Of a stretch of 64,000 nucleotides of DNA, positions 9,137-17,411 are shown in pieces. This DNA comes from Variovorax ginsengisoli (GTDB lineage: Bacteria > Pseudomonadota > Gammaproteobacteria > Burkholderiales > Burkholderiaceae_C), in NCBI RefSeq assembly GCF_030811835.1, contig NZ_JAUSRO010000017.1, forward strand, positions 82,163 through 146,162, written 5' to 3'. The position numbers were made by a program, and so were the translations under genes. The notes below the pieces were generated by a model, which saw only the letters and a program-made list of their open reading frames with translations, had not been told where the DNA came from and searched no databases. Each line of letters begins with the position of its first letter. Within the stretch, counting starts at the first letter, position 1.

Positions 9137-10372
9137 ATGACAGGGATCACCCGCCTGCCGGAGACACTGGCCGCCGCACGGGTGGGAATGCTGGCCGAGC
9201 TCATTGCGCCGGCATCGGGCGGCGACCTGAATCCATTGGAGGCCGTGCCAGCGACGCGCCGGGTGGCGGACAACGCGCTGCTGACCGGCTCGGTGGGCCG
9301 CGCCGGATTGCCGCCGGCGCAAACGCCCGAGTCGCCGGCACCTGGCGCGCCACAGGCCCAGTGGTCGGCAACAGCCCGGGTGATCACGGCCTTGCTGACA
9401 CAGGCCGGCGGCGACCCGGCGCCGGTGCAAGGCAGCACGCCGCTGTGGACGGGGCCACGCGCGCCGGTGGTGCCGCAACTGGCGGCCACGCTGGCGCAGA
9501 CGGTCGCTGTCAGTGGGCTCTTCTATGAATCGCACCTGAGCGATCTGGCCCTGGCCGTGCGCAGCGTGGCCGAATTGAGGCTGGAGCCCCAGGCCCGCCT
9601 GTCACCGGGGCCGCCAGGCACGCCCGCCTTGCCTGCACAGGCTTCGATGCCGGTGTCGATGCAGGAGGTGACGGCGGCAACGACACCTGTGCCCTCGCTG
9701 CCAGGCGCTACCCCGAACACAGCCGTCGAAGCAGTCGTCCACACAACGACAACGGCGACCACAGCCGAAACCGCGGCGGCGACGCAGACAACCACCCAGG
9801 CCGCAGTCGAGCGCCCGCTGTCACCCGGTCCCGCACCCGCACCCGAAGTCGTGCGTCTGCGCGCCATGTACGGCCCATCGTCGGCGCCGGTCGTCGATGC
9901 CCCCGCGGCCGCACTGGGTGCTGCGCGTGCGGCACCTGCGTCCGAACGCGTCGTGGCGTCGAGTCCGCCTGCGGAGGCCGCCGCGCCGATCGTCCATCCC
10001 CAGGCGGTGACGCTGGTCAATCAACAGCTCGATCTGCTGGCCACGCAGGTCTTCCGGTGGAACGGACAGGCATGGCCTGGCGTGCAGATGGACTGGTCGA
10101 TCCAACCGGAGGACGACCCTCGCACGCCGGCGCAGGAACATACGCCGCAGGACGCGCGCCGCTGGTCGACCCAGGTGTCGCTGACGCTGCCCGCGATGGG
10201 CATGGTCGATGTGCGGCTGGCGCTCGCGGGGCAGGGCCTGCACGCGACCGTCCGGGTGCACGACGCCGCATCGGTCGGCCACTGCCGCGATGGCGTCGAC
10301 GGGCTGCAACGCCGCCTGGCGGCCGCGGGCTTCCACGTACATTCGTTGCAGATCGAGGCGGGCGAACCATGA
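9137..10372 (+). CDS. fliK: Flagellar hook-length control protein FliK
   Basis: FliK-type ruler and substrate-specificity switch protein, 411 aa. The long N-terminal and central part is Ala/Thr/Pro-rich and disordered, as expected for the ruler. The globular C-terminal domain (about 310-411) has the Flg_hook pattern: STQVSLTLPAMGMVDVRLAL, LHATVRVHD, then GLQRRLAAAGFHVHSLQIE. Its stop overlaps the next start as ATGA, coupling it to the FlhB-like switch gene, which fits a shared role in hook-to-filament switching. Confidence 0.85.
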   Translation: MTGITRLPETLAAARVGMLAELIAPASGGDLNPLEAVPATRRVADNALLTGSVGRAGLPPAQTPESPAPGAPQAQWSATARVITALLTQAGGDPAPVQGSTPLWTGPRAPVVPQLAATLAQTVAVSGLFYESHLSDLALAVRSVAELRLEPQARLSPGPPGTPALPAQASMPVSMQEVTAATTPVPSLPGATPNTAVEAVVHTTTTATTAETAAATQTTTQAAVERPLSPGPAPAPEVVRLRAMYGPSSAPVVDAPAAALGAARAAPASERVVASSPPAEAAAPIVHPQAVTLVNQQLDLLATQVFRWNGQAWPGVQMDWSIQPEDDPRTPAQEHTPQDARRWSTQVSLTLPAMGMVDVRLALAGQGLHATVRVHDAASVGHCRDGVDGLQRRLAAAGFHVHSLQIEAGEP

Positions 10373-10674
10373 ATGCGCCCGTACGACCCCCGGACGACGC
10401 GATGCCGCCGCACAGGCGCAGCGCTGCCGTGTCCCTCGTGTATCGCGAGGGCGACGCTGCACCGGTGGTCACCGCACGCGGCTACGGTGCCACGGCGGAG
10501 GCCATCGTCAGGGAGGCCAAGGCGCACGGGCTGTACGTGCACGGTTCGCCCGAACTGGTCAATCTTCTGATGCGGGTGCACCTGGACCAGCAGATTCCGC
10601 CGACGCTCTACCTGGCTGTAGCAGAAGTTCTGTCGTGGGCATTTGCCCTCGAGGACGAGTTCACAAACACGTGA
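10369..10674 (+). CDS. FlhB C-terminal-domain paralogue (export apparatus switch-like)
   Basis: 101-aa protein similar to the cytoplasmic switch domain of FlhB/YscU but without the membrane part. Visible pattern: SLVYREGDAAPVVTARGYGATAEAIVREAKAHGLYVHGSPELVNLLM and IPPTLYLAVAEVLSWAFALE. The NPTH self-cleavage motif of full-length FlhB is absent. Its ATG overlaps the fliK stop (ATGA). Known relatives (FhlB) can partly stand in for the FlhB C-domain; that role here is inferred. Confidence 0.88.
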   Translation: MNAPVRPPDDAMPPHRRSAAVSLVYREGDAAPVVTARGYGATAEAIVREAKAHGLYVHGSPELVNLLMRVHLDQQIPPTLYLAVAEVLSWAFALEDEFTNT

Positions 10675-10715
10675 CAACAAGTCTCCACGTTTGAAACATT
10701 TGGTTGCCCTCTGCG

Positions 10716-10728
10716 TGTGACTATCACA
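10716..10728. promoter_or_regulatory. Small dyad upstream of flhD
   Basis: Perfect TGTGA-CTA-TCACA dyad in the spacer between the FlhB-like gene and flhD. The 3-base centre is too short for a classical CRP site (6-base centre). It may be an operator for another regulator or chance. Confidence 0.3.
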
Positions 10729-10739
10729 GCTCGAAACAC

Positions 10740-10763
10740 GCGGTGGTGCTCCCCAGGCACCGC
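10740..10763 (+). promoter_or_regulatory. Hairpin in the flhDC leader (distal)
   Basis: GCGGTG (10740-10745) can pair with CACCGC (10758-10763), with further pairing inside the loop. It lies about 80 bases before flhD and could be a leader structure or a weak terminator for the fliK unit. Confidence 0.35.
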
Positions 10764-10799
10764 CTGAAACGGCGCCCTGCCATCCAACCGCTTGCCGGT

Positions 10800-10821
10800 T
10801 CGAGTCGGAGCGTCGACTCGA
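10800..10821 (+). promoter_or_regulatory. Stem-loop just upstream of the flhD ribosome site
   Basis: Perfect 8-bp stem TCGAGTCG / CGACTCGA with a 6-base loop, ending 12 bases before the GGAG ribosome site of flhD (10834-10837). Its position suggests a role in message stability or translation of the flagellar master regulator. Confidence 0.5.
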
Positions 10822-10843
10822 TCAACTGATGACGGAGCGCCTC

Positions 10844-11191
10844 ATGACTACCTTCAAAGACCTGAATATCGGCCAAGCCGACAACTCGAAAGAGATCACC
10901 GACATCAACCTCGCGTACCTGTTGCTGGCGCAGCGGATGATCAAGGAAGACCGCGCCATGGCAATGTTCCGCCTGGGCATCAGCCGTGAACTGGCCGACA
11001 TGCTGGGCGCCATGTCGCTCGCGCAGGTGGTCAAGCTGGCCGCCTCGAACACGCTGATCTGCCGCTTTCGCCTCGGCGATCACATGTCCATGTCGGCCGT
11101 CGTCGGCGCTGAGAAGGACAAGTCGCTGCAGCAGGCCCACATGTCGATCCTCATGGGTGGCCGCCAGATGCAGGAAGCCGCGCTCGCCTGA
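10844..11191 (+). CDS. flhD: Flagellar master regulator subunit FlhD
   Basis: FlhD, which with FlhC forms the FlhD4C2 activator of class II flagellar genes; 115 aa. Conserved core: IGQADNSKEITDINLAYLLLAQRMIKED, MAMFRLGISRELADMLGAMSLAQVVKLA. The ATG at 10844 was preferred over 10829 because GGAG lies 6 bases upstream of it. Followed 47 bases later by flhC. Confidence 0.96.
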   Translation: MTTFKDLNIGQADNSKEITDINLAYLLLAQRMIKEDRAMAMFRLGISRELADMLGAMSLAQVVKLAASNTLICRFRLGDHMSMSAVVGAEKDKSLQQAHMSILMGGRQMQEAALA

Positions 11192-11238
11192 GCCGGGCCA
11201 TCGAGAGCCGCCCTAACCAGCCCCCAGAGATAAAGCCC

Positions 11239-11847
11239 ATGAGTACCAAGAGTGTCCTGAGCGACGCACGTGAAGTGCAGCTTGCCGTGAACCTGATCGA
11301 ACTGGGCGCTCGCCTCCAGTTCATGGAAGCCAACGTCGGCCTCAGCCGCGAAAGACTCATCCGCCTCTACAAGGAGCTGCGCGGCGTGTCGCCGCCCAAG
11401 GGGCTGCTGCCGTACTCGACCGATTGGTACATGACCTGGCTGGCCAACATCCATTCCTCGATGTTCTACGGCATGTACCAGTTCATGAGCAAGCATTCGG
11501 ACGAAGAGCAAATTCACGTGCTCATCAAGAGCTACCGGTTGTACCTGGAGCAGGTGGAATCGCAGGGCGGAGAGGCGGTGCTCGACTTCACGCGCGCTCA
11601 GATGCTGGTGCGTTTCTTCGACAGTGACCTGCTGCATCAATGCACTTGCACACGCTGCGCGGGCCGTTTCGTCACCCATGCCTACGACACCAAGCAGGAC
11701 TATGTCTGCGTGCTTTGCCGACCACCTTCACGTGCAGGCAAAGCAAAGCTCAATAAAAGCGCTGAAGCGTCCGATAGTCAATCCATGTACCCGGCGTCGG
11801 CCACCTATCTGCTGGATCCGGTTGCCGATTCGCACGGGTTGCATTAG
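11239..11847 (+). CDS. flhC: Flagellar master regulator subunit FlhC
   Basis: FlhC, the DNA- and zinc-binding partner of FlhD; 202 aa. The four zinc ligands are visible as C-T-C-x2-C and CVLC near residues 134-159 (HQCTCTRCAGRF and YVCVLC). The N-terminal half shows the family pattern VNLIELGARLQFMEANVGLSRERLIRLYKELRG (quoted here as landmarks only). The C-terminal tail (about 165-202) is less conserved, and its DNA contains a candidate FliA promoter for motAB. Confidence 0.96.
   Translation: MSTKSVLSDAREVQLAVNLIELGARLQFMEANVGLSRERLIRLYKELRGVSPPKGLLPYSTDWYMTWLANIHSSMFYGMYQFMSKHSDEEQIHVLIKSYRLYLEQVESQGGEAVLDFTRAQMLVRFFDSDLLHQCTCTRCAGRFVTHAYDTKQDYVCVLCRPPSRAGKAKLNKSAEASDSQSMYPASATYLLDPVADSHGLH
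11750..11777 (+). promoter_or_regulatory. Candidate FliA promoter for motAB inside flhC
   Basis: TCAA (11750-11753), 16 bases, then TCCGATAG (11770-11777). The -10 matches six of eight FliA consensus positions and the spacing is one base longer than ideal. It lies about 125 bases before motA. In enterobacteria motAB-cheA is FliA-dependent, which makes the site plausible. Confidence 0.4.
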
Positions 11848-11902
11848 GCCCTGCATCGCCGCAGTCCAATGATCCATTTTCTCTTGTCCGAAGGGGGCGC
11901 TC

Positions 11903-12763
11903 GTGCTCATTCTCGTTGGTTACTTAGTGGTGCTCGGCAGCGTCTTCGGCGGCTATGCAATGGCGGGCGGCCACTTCGGCGTGTTGTTCCAGCCGCTTGA
12001 ATTCCTCATGATTGCGGGAGCTTCCGCAGGGGCCTTTATTGCAGGCAACAACGGCAAGACCATCAAGGCGACGCTCAAGGAGCTGCCACGTCTGCTGCGC
12101 AGCTCCAAGCACAACCAGGAGCTCTACATGGATCTTCTGGCGTTGCTCTACCAACTGCTGGCCAAGGCACGCAAGGAAGGTCTCATGAAGCTGGAGACCG
12201 ATGTCGACAATCCGGGCGCCAGCGAGATCTTCACGCGCTACCCACGCATCATGGCCGAGCAGGGCATCCTGGAATTCGTGTGCGACTACCTTCGCCTGGC
12301 CATCAGCGGCAACACCGATCCCCACGAGATCGAAGCCCTGATGGACCACGAGATGCATACCGTCAAGCACGAGGCAGAGATGCCCGCGCACAGCCTGGCG
12401 GGCATCAGCGACGGCCTGCCGGCGCTGGGCATCGTGGCCGCCGTGCTGGGGGTGGTGCACGCGCTCGGCTCGGCCAACCTGCCTCCCTCGGAAATGGGCG
12501 AACTCATCGCCCAGGCCATGGTGGGCACTTTCCTGGGTGTGCTGCTGGCCTATGGCTTCGTGGCACCGCTGGCGTCGCTGGTGAGCCAGAAGGTGGCCGA
12601 GTCGATGAAGATGTACGAATGCTCCAAGGTCACCTTGCTGGCCAGCCTGCACGGCTGCGCACCGCAGCTGGCCGTGGAGTTTGGCCGCAAGGTGCTGTTC
12701 TCGACGGAGCGTCCTTCGTTCACCGAACTCGACAGCCACGTCCGTGAAGTCAAGGCTGGCTGA
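11903..12763 (+). CDS. motA: Flagellar motor stator protein MotA
   Basis: MotA, the inner-membrane stator subunit that couples ion flow to torque on FliG; 286 aa. Four membrane segments are expected: the first, LILVGYLVVLGSVFGGYAMA, and a C-terminal pair containing LPALGIVAAVLGVVHALG and MVGTFLGVLLAYGFVAPL. The large cytoplasmic loop lies between them. Starts with GTG at 11903, preceded by an AGGGGG-type ribosome site. 17 bases before motB. Confidence 0.97.
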   Translation: MLILVGYLVVLGSVFGGYAMAGGHFGVLFQPLEFLMIAGASAGAFIAGNNGKTIKATLKELPRLLRSSKHNQELYMDLLALLYQLLAKARKEGLMKLETDVDNPGASEIFTRYPRIMAEQGILEFVCDYLRLAISGNTDPHEIEALMDHEMHTVKHEAEMPAHSLAGISDGLPALGIVAAVLGVVHALGSANLPPSEMGELIAQAMVGTFLGVLLAYGFVAPLASLVSQKVAESMKMYECSKVTLLASLHGCAPQLAVEFGRKVLFSTERPSFTELDSHVREVKAG

Positions 12764-12780
12764 GCGCATCGAGCAGATTT

Positions 12781-13743
12781 ATGAGCGCTGAAAAAGTCAA
12801 GATCATTATCAAGCGCGCTCATGATGAGGGCGGCGGCGGCCATCACGGCGGTGGATGGAAGATCGCCTACGCCGACTTCATGACGGCCATGATGGCGTTT
12901 TTTCTGGTCATGTGGCTTTTGTCGATCGCCACACCCAAGCAGCGCGCAGGCATCGCCGAACACTTTCGCACGCCCCTGTCGATGGCCATCGGTGGGCCTA
13001 AGAACAGCAACAGCGCGACCATCATCCCGGGCGGCGGCGAAGATCCATCGACGCCCGTGGTCGAGCCGCCATCCCCCGAAGACACATCGGCAGAGCCGTC
13101 CGACGCGGACCGCATCAACGAAATGAAGGAGCGGCTCGAGGAACTCATCGACAAGAGCGCGCTGCTCAAGCAGTACCGCTCGCAACTCCTGATCGACATC
13201 ACGACCGAGGGTCTGCGCTTGCAGATCGTGGACAGCGAGAACCGGCCGATGTTCGACCTGGCGAGTTCCAAGGTGCTGCCCTACATGCGCTCGATTCTTC
13301 GCGAGTTGGGCCCGACCATCAACGAGATGCCCAACAAGATCACCTTGTCAGGCCACACCGATTCGACCGTCTACACCAACGGCGATACCGCCTACGGAAA
13401 CTGGGAGCTTTCGGCTGACCGCGCCAACGCATCGCGCCGCGAACTCGTCGGCGGCGGCATGAGCGAGCGCAAGGTTCTGCGCGTCATGGGATTGGCCGAC
13501 AGCATGCACCTGGACCAGGAGCACCCCCGTGGCCCTCTCAACCGGCGAATCAGCATCATCTTGTTGAACCGAGCCACGCAAGAACGCATCGAGCGCGAGA
13601 ACAGTGTCGGTGCATCGGGTCGCAGAGACCAGCCTTCGAAGGTGCCGCCGGCTGGCGGCGTCATGAAGGTCGCTGTGCAGACCCCGGTTCAGGAAGTCCC
13701 CCCACCCACCTCCGGCAGAGCGAAGCCGGTCACTGAGCAATGA
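12781..13743 (+). CDS. motB: Flagellar motor stator protein MotB
   Basis: MotB, the ion-channel and peptidoglycan-anchoring stator subunit; 320 aa. The single membrane helix near residues 30-48 contains the ion-binding aspartate (YADFMTAMMAFFLVMWLL, Asp32). The C-terminal OmpA-like domain has LSGHTDSTVY and the downstream arginine pattern NRRISIILLN. The N-terminus has a Gly/His-rich stretch. Two bases separate it from cheA. Confidence 0.97.
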   Translation: MSAEKVKIIIKRAHDEGGGGHHGGGWKIAYADFMTAMMAFFLVMWLLSIATPKQRAGIAEHFRTPLSMAIGGPKNSNSATIIPGGGEDPSTPVVEPPSPEDTSAEPSDADRINEMKERLEELIDKSALLKQYRSQLLIDITTEGLRLQIVDSENRPMFDLASSKVLPYMRSILRELGPTINEMPNKITLSGHTDSTVYTNGDTAYGNWELSADRANASRRELVGGGMSERKVLRVMGLADSMHLDQEHPRGPLNRRISIILLNRATQERIERENSVGASGRRDQPSKVPPAGGVMKVAVQTPVQEVPPPTSGRAKPVTEQ

Positions 13744-13744
13744 G

Positions 13745-15823
13745 ATGGATCTAAGTCAATTCACACAAGCATTCTTCCTCGAGGCGAATGAACTGCTGAT
13801 CCAGATGGAGCGCCTGCTCCTGGAGATCGACGTCGACACGCCCGACAGTGAGCAGCTCAACGCCATCTTTCGTGCGGCGCACTCCATCAAGGGCGGCGCT
13901 GCGACCTTCGGATTTGCTTCGCTGACTGATACGACGCACTTGCTCGAGAACCTGCTGGACCGCGCGCGTCACGGTCAACTGCAGTTGAGCCGGCCCATGA
14001 TCGACGCCTTTTTGGAAACGAAGGACGCTTTGCAAGAACAACTCACCGCTTACGAGGCCGGCTCAGTGCCCGAACCCGACATGGTCGCCCACATCTGCGC
14101 GATCCTCCAGCAATTGGCCCTTGAGAGCAGCGACGCTGCTGCTGCCGCTGCATCGAACGTGTCCGCGGCACCTGCGGTCGCTCCGGCGCCTGCACCTGCG
14201 CCTGCGCCTGCACCTGTAGCTGCTCCAGTGGCGGCCAAGCCCGGTGCGTTGTACATCACGCTCGCACGATTGTCGGAGGACGAATTCCGCCTGTTGTCCG
14301 ACGAGTTGGGCAACCTTGGCACGGTGGTCTCGCAAACGCGCCGCGGCGACGCGCTCACGGTGGTTCTGGACACGACCTGCGGCCCCGACGACATTGTGGC
14401 CGTCTGCTGCTTCTTGATCGACGAGTCGCAGATCAAGATCTCGACGCACCCCGAGGTGGCGGCGGGCGACGAAGAGGTGCTGCACGAGGAAATCGCCATT
14501 CCAGTGGCCCAGGCTCCTGCGCCGGCTGCACCGGAAAGCGCCGTGGCGCCCGCGGCTGCCAAGAGCGCAGCGCCACCGGCGAGCACGGCCGCCGCTCCGG
14601 CTGGCGGCAAGGAATCCAGCTCGATCCGCGTCGACGTGGAAAAGGTCGACCAACTCATCAACCTGGTCGGTGAACTGGTCATCACGCAGTCGATGCTCAC
14701 ACAGGCGGCCATCATGCTGGACCCTGTGGTCTACGAACGCTTCCTCAGCGGCCTGGGCCATCTCGAGCGCAATGCGCGCGACCTGCAGGAATCGGTCATG
14801 TCCATTCGGATGATGCCGATGGACTATGTCTTCAGCCGCTTCCCCCGCGTGATCCGCGACGTGAGCGCCAAGCTCGGCAAGCAGGTGCGCCTGGACACCT
14901 ATGGCAAGGAAACGGAGCTGGACAAGGGCCTGATCGAACGCATCATCGACCCACTGACCCACCTGGTGCGCAACAGCCTGGACCACGGCATCGAGACGCC
15001 CGACAAGCGCCTTGCCGCTGGCAAGGAAGCCACCGGCCAGCTGCTGCTGTCGGCGCAGCACCACGGTGGAAACATCGTCATCGAGGTGAGCGACGACGGT
15101 GGCGGGCTCAACCGCACGCGCATCCTCGCCAAGGCGATGGAACAGGGCATGGATGTGAGCGAATCGATGCCCGACGACGAAGTCTGGCAGTTGATCTTCG
15201 CGCCGGGCTTCTCGACCGCCGAGACCATCACGTCGATCTCCGGACGCGGCGTGGGCATGGACGTGGTCAAGCGCAACATCCAGGAGATGGGTGGCCATGT
15301 GGAGATCAGCTCACGGGCCGGCCGCGGCACCACCACGCGCATCGTGCTGCCGCTGACGCTGGCCATCCTCAACGGCATGTCGGTGAAGGTGGGCAATGAG
15401 GCCTACATCCTGCCGTTGAGCTACGTGATCGAGTCACTGCAGCCGCTTCAGGAAAACCTGCACTCCATCACCAACGATGGCCTGGTCATCAAGGTGCGTG
15501 GCGAGTACCTGCCGCTGGTCGAGCTGCACCGTGTGTTCGACGTGGCGGGTGCGCAGACCAACCCGACGCAGGCCATCGTGGTGATCGTGCAGTCCGACGA
15601 CGCGCGCTTCGCGCTGCTGGTCGATGAACTGCTGGGCCAGCACCAGGTGGTGGTCAAGAACCTGGAGACCAACTACCGCAAGGTGCCGGGCATTTCGGCG
15701 GCCACCATCCTGGGCGACGGCGACGTCGCTTTCATCATCGACGTGGGCGCGATGCTGAAGATCCAGAACGCGCAGCCCGCGCGCTCGGCGGTGCTGCCGC
15801 CGCCCGCACTGCAGGTGGCATGA
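13745..15823 (+). CDS. cheA: Chemotaxis histidine kinase CheA
   Basis: CheA, the kinase of the chemotaxis array; 692 aa. Domains in order: HPt with phospho-His46 in RAAHSIKGGAATFG; a Pro/Ala linker (about 145-165); a CheY/CheB-binding P2-like region (about 168-245); a second Ala-rich linker; the dimerisation domain (about 297-360, VDQLINLVGELVITQSML); the ATPase domain with N-box HLVRNSLDHGIE and the G-box ISGRGVGMDVV; and a CheW-like domain at the C-terminus. Its stop overlaps an 8-codon mini-frame (15820-15846) that may be all that remains of cheW. Confidence 0.97.
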   Translation: MDLSQFTQAFFLEANELLIQMERLLLEIDVDTPDSEQLNAIFRAAHSIKGGAATFGFASLTDTTHLLENLLDRARHGQLQLSRPMIDAFLETKDALQEQLTAYEAGSVPEPDMVAHICAILQQLALESSDAAAAAASNVSAAPAVAPAPAPAPAPAPVAAPVAAKPGALYITLARLSEDEFRLLSDELGNLGTVVSQTRRGDALTVVLDTTCGPDDIVAVCCFLIDESQIKISTHPEVAAGDEEVLHEEIAIPVAQAPAPAAPESAVAPAAAKSAAPPASTAAAPAGGKESSSIRVDVEKVDQLINLVGELVITQSMLTQAAIMLDPVVYERFLSGLGHLERNARDLQESVMSIRMMPMDYVFSRFPRVIRDVSAKLGKQVRLDTYGKETELDKGLIERIIDPLTHLVRNSLDHGIETPDKRLAAGKEATGQLLLSAQHHGGNIVIEVSDDGGGLNRTRILAKAMEQGMDVSESMPDDEVWQLIFAPGFSTAETITSISGRGVGMDVVKRNIQEMGGHVEISSRAGRGTTTRIVLPLTLAILNGMSVKVGNEAYILPLSYVIESLQPLQENLHSITNDGLVIKVRGEYLPLVELHRVFDVAGAQTNPTQAIVVIVQSDDARFALLVDELLGQHQVVVKNLETNYRKVPGISAATILGDGDVAFIIDVGAMLKIQNAQPARSAVLPPPALQVA

Positions 15824-15846
15824 ACCAAGTCACCGTCGCGAAGTAG
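15820..15846 (+). pseudogene. Eight-codon mini-frame after cheA, possible cheW remnant
   Basis: An ATG overlapping the cheA stop (ATGA) opens the frame MNQVTVAK and then reaches TAG at 15844-15846. The reading frame continues without another stop through AQFL into the cheR frame. In many relatives cheW sits exactly here. A deletion that removed cheW and left its first codons would give this picture. The similarity is too short to prove it. Confidence 0.3.
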
Positions 15847-15924
15847 GCGCAGTTCCTACCGTTGATCCTGCCATCGCGCAGATCGTTCATTCCTTACATT
15901 GGACGCTTGCGCCCCGAGACCCAC

Positions 15925-16752
15925 GTGAACTCCGAATTTACTTTCACCGACAGCGACTTTGCCAAAGTGCGCAGCCTGATCCATGGCAAGGCCGGGATTT
16001 CGCTGGGCGAGCAGAAGGCGCAGATGGTCTACAGCCGGCTGTCGCGCCGACTGCGCGAGCTGCAGATGACCGATTTTGCGTCTTACCTGCGTTCGCTCGA
16101 AGCGGACCCGAACTCGGCGGAGTGGCAGTCGTTCATCAATTCGCTGACGACCAACCTCACGTCCTTCTTTCGCGAAGCGCATCACTTTCCCGTGCTGGCC
16201 GACCATGTGAAGAAGTGCACCGAGCCGGTGACCGTCTGGTGCGCTGCGGCGTCGACGGGTGAGGAACCCTATTCGCTGGCCATCACGCTGACCGAAGCGC
16301 TGGGGGCCAAGGCGGCCTCGGCCCGTGTCATTTCCACGGACATCGACACGGCTGTGCTGGCCAAGGCGGCGACGGCGACCTTCACGACCGAACAGGTCAA
16401 GGGCATGTCGCCCGAGCGGCTGCGCAAGTTCTTCCACAAGGGCACGGGCGCCAACGAAGGCAAGGTGCGCGTGCGCGCCGAGGTCGCCGGGCTGGTCAAG
16501 TTCAGTCGGCTCAACCTGCTGGACCCGTCGTGGTCGGTCAAGGAGCCGGTCGACGCGATCTTCTGCCGCAACGTGATGATCTATTTCGACAAGCCGACGC
16601 AGCGCAAGATCCTTGAACGCTTCGAGACGCTGCTCAAGCCTGGCGGTCTGCTGTTCGCGGGCCATTCGGAGAACGCCTCGCTGGTTGACCCGAACTTCAA
16701 ATCGGTCGGGCCGACGGTCTACCAGTTGCCACGCAAGGCGGGTGTGCGATGA
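15925..16752 (+). CDS. cheR: Chemotaxis protein methyltransferase CheR
   Basis: CheR, which methylates glutamates of chemoreceptors using S-adenosylmethionine; 275 aa from the GTG at 15925. A TTG at 15862 in the same frame would add 21 unconserved residues. The N-terminal helical domain begins FTFTDSDFAKVRSLIHGKAGI. TSFFREAHHFPVL leads to the SAM-binding motif VWCAAASTGEEPYSLA. NVMIYFDKPTQRKILERF is also typical. Its stop overlaps the cheD start as ATGA. Confidence 0.95.
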   Translation: MNSEFTFTDSDFAKVRSLIHGKAGISLGEQKAQMVYSRLSRRLRELQMTDFASYLRSLEADPNSAEWQSFINSLTTNLTSFFREAHHFPVLADHVKKCTEPVTVWCAAASTGEEPYSLAITLTEALGAKAASARVISTDIDTAVLAKAATATFTTEQVKGMSPERLRKFFHKGTGANEGKVRVRAEVAGLVKFSRLNLLDPSWSVKEPVDAIFCRNVMIYFDKPTQRKILERFETLLKPGGLLFAGHSENASLVDPNFKSVGPTVYQLPRKAGVR

Positions 16753-17411
16753 CCTTTGCGGGTCCCGACGCGATCGCCAGCCACCATTACTACGACCGTG
16801 ACTGCGCGAGCATGGCCGTGCGGCTGCTGCCGTCGGAGTATTTCGTCTCCACCACCGGCACGGTGATGACCACCGTGCTCGGTTCCTGCGTGGCCGCCTG
16901 CCTGCTCGACGCCGAAGCCGGTGTCTCGGGCATGAACCACTTCATGCTGCCTGATGCCGACCCCGGTGCCCACACCCATGCCGAGGCGATGCGCTACGGC
17001 GGCTACGCCATGGACGTGCTGGTGCGCGAAATGATGCAACGCGGAGCGCGCCGCGCCAAGCTGCAGGCCAAGATCTTTGGCGGTGGCGCGGTGCTCGCCA
17101 ACATGACGACGCTGAACATCGGCGATCGCAATGCCGACTTTGCGCTGCGGTACCTGCGCGCCGAGGGCATCACCCTCTCTGCGCAGGACCTGCGCGGCCC
17201 CAGTGCACGACGGGTCTGCTTCTTCGGCGCGACGGGGCGTGCGGTCGTCAAGAAACTCCGCGCGCAGAGCGACGTCAGCGCCGTGCAGGCGGTGGAGGGC
17301 GAATTGCTGCGCAAGGCGGCGATCCCCTTGGCGGCGACTGCGACCGCAAGTTCGCGGCCGCCGCCTGTCTATTCATTTCTTACAGAACGCCCCAGGAGCA
17401 CCGAGCCGTGA
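16749..17411 (+). CDS. cheD: Chemoreceptor glutamine deamidase CheD
   Basis: CheD converts receptor glutamines to glutamates; 220 aa. The catalytic Cys and His are visible in TTVLGSCVAACLLD and GMNHFMLPD, and KLQAKIFGGGAVL and NIGDRNADFALRYL follow the family pattern. The N-terminal 25 residues and the last 30 are variable. It overlaps cheR upstream (ATGA) and cheB downstream (GTGA), a tight cheR-cheD-cheB unit for receptor modification. Confidence 0.95.
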   Translation: MTFAGPDAIASHHYYDRDCASMAVRLLPSEYFVSTTGTVMTTVLGSCVAACLLDAEAGVSGMNHFMLPDADPGAHTHAEAMRYGGYAMDVLVREMMQRGARRAKLQAKIFGGGAVLANMTTLNIGDRNADFALRYLRAEGITLSAQDLRGPSARRVCFFGATGRAVVKKLRAQSDVSAVQAVEGELLRKAAIPLAATATASSRPPPVYSFLTERPRSTEP

